This document shows, in pieces, positions 4,923-6,435 of a DNA stretch of 6,435 bases. The translations under genes and the position numbers were made by a program. The notes under the pieces were generated by a model, which ran no database searches, had not been told where the DNA came from, and saw only the letters and a program-made list of their open reading frames with translations. How positions within the stretch are numbered: the stretch's first letter is position 1; every line of letters starts with the position of its first letter. The stretch is from JBBQKF01 sp038326615 (GTDB lineage: Bacteria > Bacillota > Clostridia > Saccharofermentanales > UBA5734), in contig JBBQKF010000140.1 of the NCBI GenBank assembly GCA_038326615.1, forward strand, positions 1-6,435, given 5' to 3'.

Positions 4923-5085
4923 CTTTATAGAAGGAGTTCATAACATTGAAAGATACCAGAAAGGGATGATACCAGTGAACAAATGTTAGTGTCTGGAAAA
5001 TTCAAATTCTAATAGTTTTAGAAAAATTCACGGATAAGACTTAATTACACTAATGTAGAAAATGAGACTAACAGGAGGTAAATCA
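4923..5085 (+). other. Long leader of the metalloprotease operon
   Basis: The first ~50 bases align without gaps to the leader of promoter A, ending in AGAAAGGGATGATACCAGTG at 4958-4977. That block looks like a ribosome binding site and GTG start, but the frame closes after MNKC. An AAGGAG at 4931-4936 is also followed by a short frame, TTG at 4946 to TGA at 4969, overlapping an ATG at 4966. None is long enough or conserved enough to call a gene. The remainder shows no further structure before the real ribosome binding site (CAGGAGG, 5072-5078). Confidence 0.45.
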
Positions 5086-5619
5086 ATGAAACAAAAAAGT
5101 AAAAGAGTTCAGGGTAGAAAATCGCTTTTGCTATTTGTGTTTTTAGCTGTTCTTATGGTTTCCATGTCTATTCCGGCCTTGGCAACTTCGTATATTCTGA
5201 CGTGGAATCTTGTTGATACTGGATATCATCTTGATTATGATGGAAACAGTTCCTATATGAGCTATATTACCACGGGTGCGTCAACATGGAATGCTTATAA
5301 AAGTGGAGTGATTAGACCAGATAGCATTCTTAATATCCAAGATGTTTATGTCAGTGATGTAAATGCAGCAAACGGTTGGGCAGCAATGACCTATTCAAAC
5401 GGGAAAATAGAAATGAACACGTATTATTTGAGCAACTACAGTACAAGTAAAAAAACAAACGTAGCAACCCATGAGCTTGGTCACGCCCTTGGATTAGCTC
5501 ACAGTACATCAAGTGATGTTATGGATGCTTCAATAACGAACCATACATCTACGCAAGCCTTATCTCAAAACGACAAAGATTCTTATGATGCGGCATACCT
5601 GAAATATGGTAGTTATTAG
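5086..5619 (+). CDS. Secreted matrixin-type zinc metalloprotease
   Basis: The 177-residue protein has a signal peptide (MKQKSKRVQGRK, hydrophobic core about residues 13-30, probable cleavage after ALA at 33) and a compact catalytic domain. The metzincin zinc motif HELGHALGLAH sits at residues 129-139: three histidine ligands (129, 133, 139), catalytic E130 and G136. The Met-turn follows as SDVMDAS with M146. This combination and the small size fit the matrixin (peptidase M10A-like) class rather than thermolysin or astacin types. No propeptide with a cysteine switch is visible; the mature chain has no cysteine at all. I chose the ATG at 5086 because CAGGAGG lies 7 bases before it; an upstream in-frame ATG at 5062 would put eight residues before the basic n-region and lacks a site. 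The protease is expected to act outside the cell on an unknown protein substrate. The next gene starts 16 bases after its stop. Confidence 0.9.
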   Translation: MKQKSKRVQGRKSLLLFVFLAVLMVSMSIPALATSYILTWNLVDTGYHLDYDGNSSYMSYITTGASTWNAYKSGVIRPDSILNIQDVYVSDVNAANGWAAMTYSNGKIEMNTYYLSNYSTSKKTNVATHELGHALGLAHSTSSDVMDASITNHTSTQALSQNDKDSYDAAYLKYGSY

Positions 5620-5635
5620 AAAGGAGCAATTTATC

Positions 5636-6289
5636 ATGAAAATAAAAAAAAGCATTGTACTTCCTGTTATTGCGACTGTATTGCTTGTTGGAGTTCTTTT
5701 GGGAGGAAATTCTCTTCTAAACAGCCAAGGGTTACATTTGGAAGAGACAGTTGTAGATACAGATTCACTCCCAATTTCCAAAATTGAAGCGGCCTTTGTA
5801 TACGATGTAAATAATATCACTGAAGCAGTTGGAATTTCTGATTTCGTCTTTGCTGCTAAAGTGGTGAGTAATGATGGGACAAAATACAAAGATACCGTGG
5901 TAATGGAAGATATATATGGTAAACCGAAAGAAGTAGGAACGCCATATACCTCGTACACGCTAGACGTGTTGGAGAACATCAAAGGATCCTTAACAACAGA
6001 ACCATCCATTGAGGTGATCAAACATGGTGGTATTGTGAAAACAAAAGATTCTGTCATTTTGTTTGAAAATGACATGCTTCCCAAAGAAGGAAAGGTATAT
6101 ATCTTCAGTGGATATGCACAGAAAGATGGCAGTATTCTTATTTCTGGTCCGAACTCTAATGTACTTGTTAACATAGAGGCAAAAGAATCTATCATTTCAA
6201 CCGAATCCTATCAAAGATACGCAAATGCTGTTGAGAATGAGACAATTCCGGTACAAAGAGAACGGTATTCTTCAAAGTTTGAAAAGTAA
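5636..6289 (+). CDS. Membrane-anchored or secreted protein co-transcribed with the metalloprotease; possible NTR/TIMP-like fold
   Basis: The 217-residue protein begins MKIKKSIVL and has one hydrophobic segment at about 6-24 that could be an uncleaved anchor. Next is a short linker and a beta-rich domain of about 140 residues. Within it, SDFVFAAKVVSND (68-80), PYTSYTLDVLENIKG (103-117), SIEVIKHGG (124-132) and KVYIFSGY (153-160) follow a strand order I associate with OB-fold NTR/TIMP-like domains (A-D-x-V-F-x-x-K-V, then Y-x-x-V-x-KG, then G-K-x-Y-x-x-x-G). The protein has no cysteine, unlike animal TIMPs, so this is only a structural guess. The ATG at 5636 is supported by AAAGGAG 9 bases upstream; longer frames starting at 5606 would overlap the protease gene. 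Immediate co-transcription with a matrixin suggests an inhibitor, chaperone or anchor for it. The family is otherwise unknown to me. Confidence 0.8.
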   Translation: MKIKKSIVLPVIATVLLVGVLLGGNSLLNSQGLHLEETVVDTDSLPISKIEAAFVYDVNNITEAVGISDFVFAAKVVSNDGTKYKDTVVMEDIYGKPKEVGTPYTSYTLDVLENIKGSLTTEPSIEVIKHGGIVKTKDSVILFENDMLPKEGKVYIFSGYAQKDGSILISGPNSNVLVNIEAKESIISTESYQRYANAVENETIPVQRERYSSKFEK

Positions 6290-6295
6290 TTAACA

Positions 6296-6331
6296 CGAAT
6301 TCATTTAGGGTAAGAGAGAAGGTTGAATTCG
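6296..6331. repeat. 8-bp inverted repeat after the operon
   Basis: CGAATTCA (6296-6303) and TGAATTCG (6324-6331) are reverse complements with 20 bases between. No T-run follows on the plus strand, so it is a poor terminator. It may be part of the left end of repeat R2. Confidence 0.4.
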
Positions 6332-6425
6332 GGGAAAACCATACGCTAAGTGAAAGTCTTATTATTTACAAGGTGCTGGCGCCATAAAAGGTGACTGTGT
6401 TTTTTTGTATTCATAACTTAACGGT
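6332..6425. repeat. Imperfect direct repeat copy R2 (partner R1 at 592-688)
   Basis: Same orientation as R1 with the shared blocks in the same order: TACGCTAAG at 6342, TATTATTTACAA at 6360, CATAAAAGGTGA at 6383, TTTTTGTATTCA near 6402 and ACTTAA. The 8-base palindrome here is TGGCGCCA (6377-6384). R1 and R2 enclose the whole block of sigma factor, anti-sigma factor and exported proteins. The sequence after the repeat (TATTGACACTG) differs from the R1 side and reaches the window end. By analogy with R1, another promoter and gene may follow, but that is outside the window. Confidence 0.75.
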
Positions 6426-6435
6426 ATTGACACTG

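Noticed and set aside
5560..6195. 211-codon minus-strand frame
   Set aside because: It is the shadow of the well-supported plus-strand gene at 5636-6289, which has a good ribosome binding site and operon context.
6388..6420. GGTGAC-N16-CATAAC inside R2 as another ECF promoter
   Set aside because: The copy in R1 has GGTGAA and no GACAT; both boxes are poor, so this is better explained as part of the repeat.
1..6435. CRISPR array, tRNA or rRNA genes, phage structural genes
   Set aside because: No regularly spaced identical repeats, no cloverleaf or rRNA-like stretches, and no recognisable phage proteins were seen on either strand.

Overview
The window looks like a low-GC Firmicutes chromosome, most likely a clostridial lineage. 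Evidence: AT-rich intergenic DNA, strong GGAGG-type ribosome binding sites, Gram-positive signal peptides and a lipobox, and an ECF sigma factor paired with a DUF4367-type membrane anti-sigma factor. I cannot name the species.

Layout. (1) 1-511, minus strand: a HigB/RelE-type toxin and the first 32 codons of its antitoxin. The genes overlap by one base, and a palindromic operator overlaps the promoter. (2) 512-942: gene-free. It holds the first copy of a ~95-bp imperfect repeat (R1) and a long leader with promoter copy A. (3) 943/955-1380: a small secreted protein resembling the DUF6147 family, probably starting at a non-standard codon. (4) 1438-1909: a secreted four-cysteine protein whose gene is enclosed by a perfect 16-bp inverted repeat. 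(5) 1999-2652: a lipoprotein gene with a cre-like palindrome and a strong terminator behind it. (6) 2653-4686: three tandem dyad units, an ECF sigma gene, a 15-codon leader ORF coupled to the anti-sigma gene, the anti-sigma gene, and a probable terminator. (7) 4687-6289: a long leader with promoter copy D, then a secreted matrixin-type zinc metalloprotease and a membrane-anchored protein in one operon. (8) 6290-6435: the second repeat copy (R2), the same way round as R1.

How it fits together. The same motif, TGTGAC-TTTT, then (G/C)ACAT with exactly 16 bases between TGTGAC and (G/C)ACAT, occurs four times on the plus strand. It lies before the DUF6147-like gene, before the four-cysteine gene, between the sigma and anti-sigma genes, and before the metalloprotease operon. 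It has the shape of an ECF promoter (a TGaaAC-like -35 with ECF spacing) and sits next to an ECF sigma gene. I therefore infer a small self-contained regulon: sigma, its membrane-bound anti-sigma with a sensory ectodomain, and a set of exported proteins. The lipoprotein may belong too, but only a poor match to the motif precedes it.

Most unusual points: the 16-bp inverted repeat that would pair the 5' and 3' ends of one mRNA; the promoter/leader module copied before two unrelated genes; the coupled leader peptide before the anti-sigma gene; the pairing of a matrixin with a possible TIMP/NTR-like membrane protein; and the flanking repeats R1/R2, whose 8-base palindrome differs in sequence but stays palindromic.
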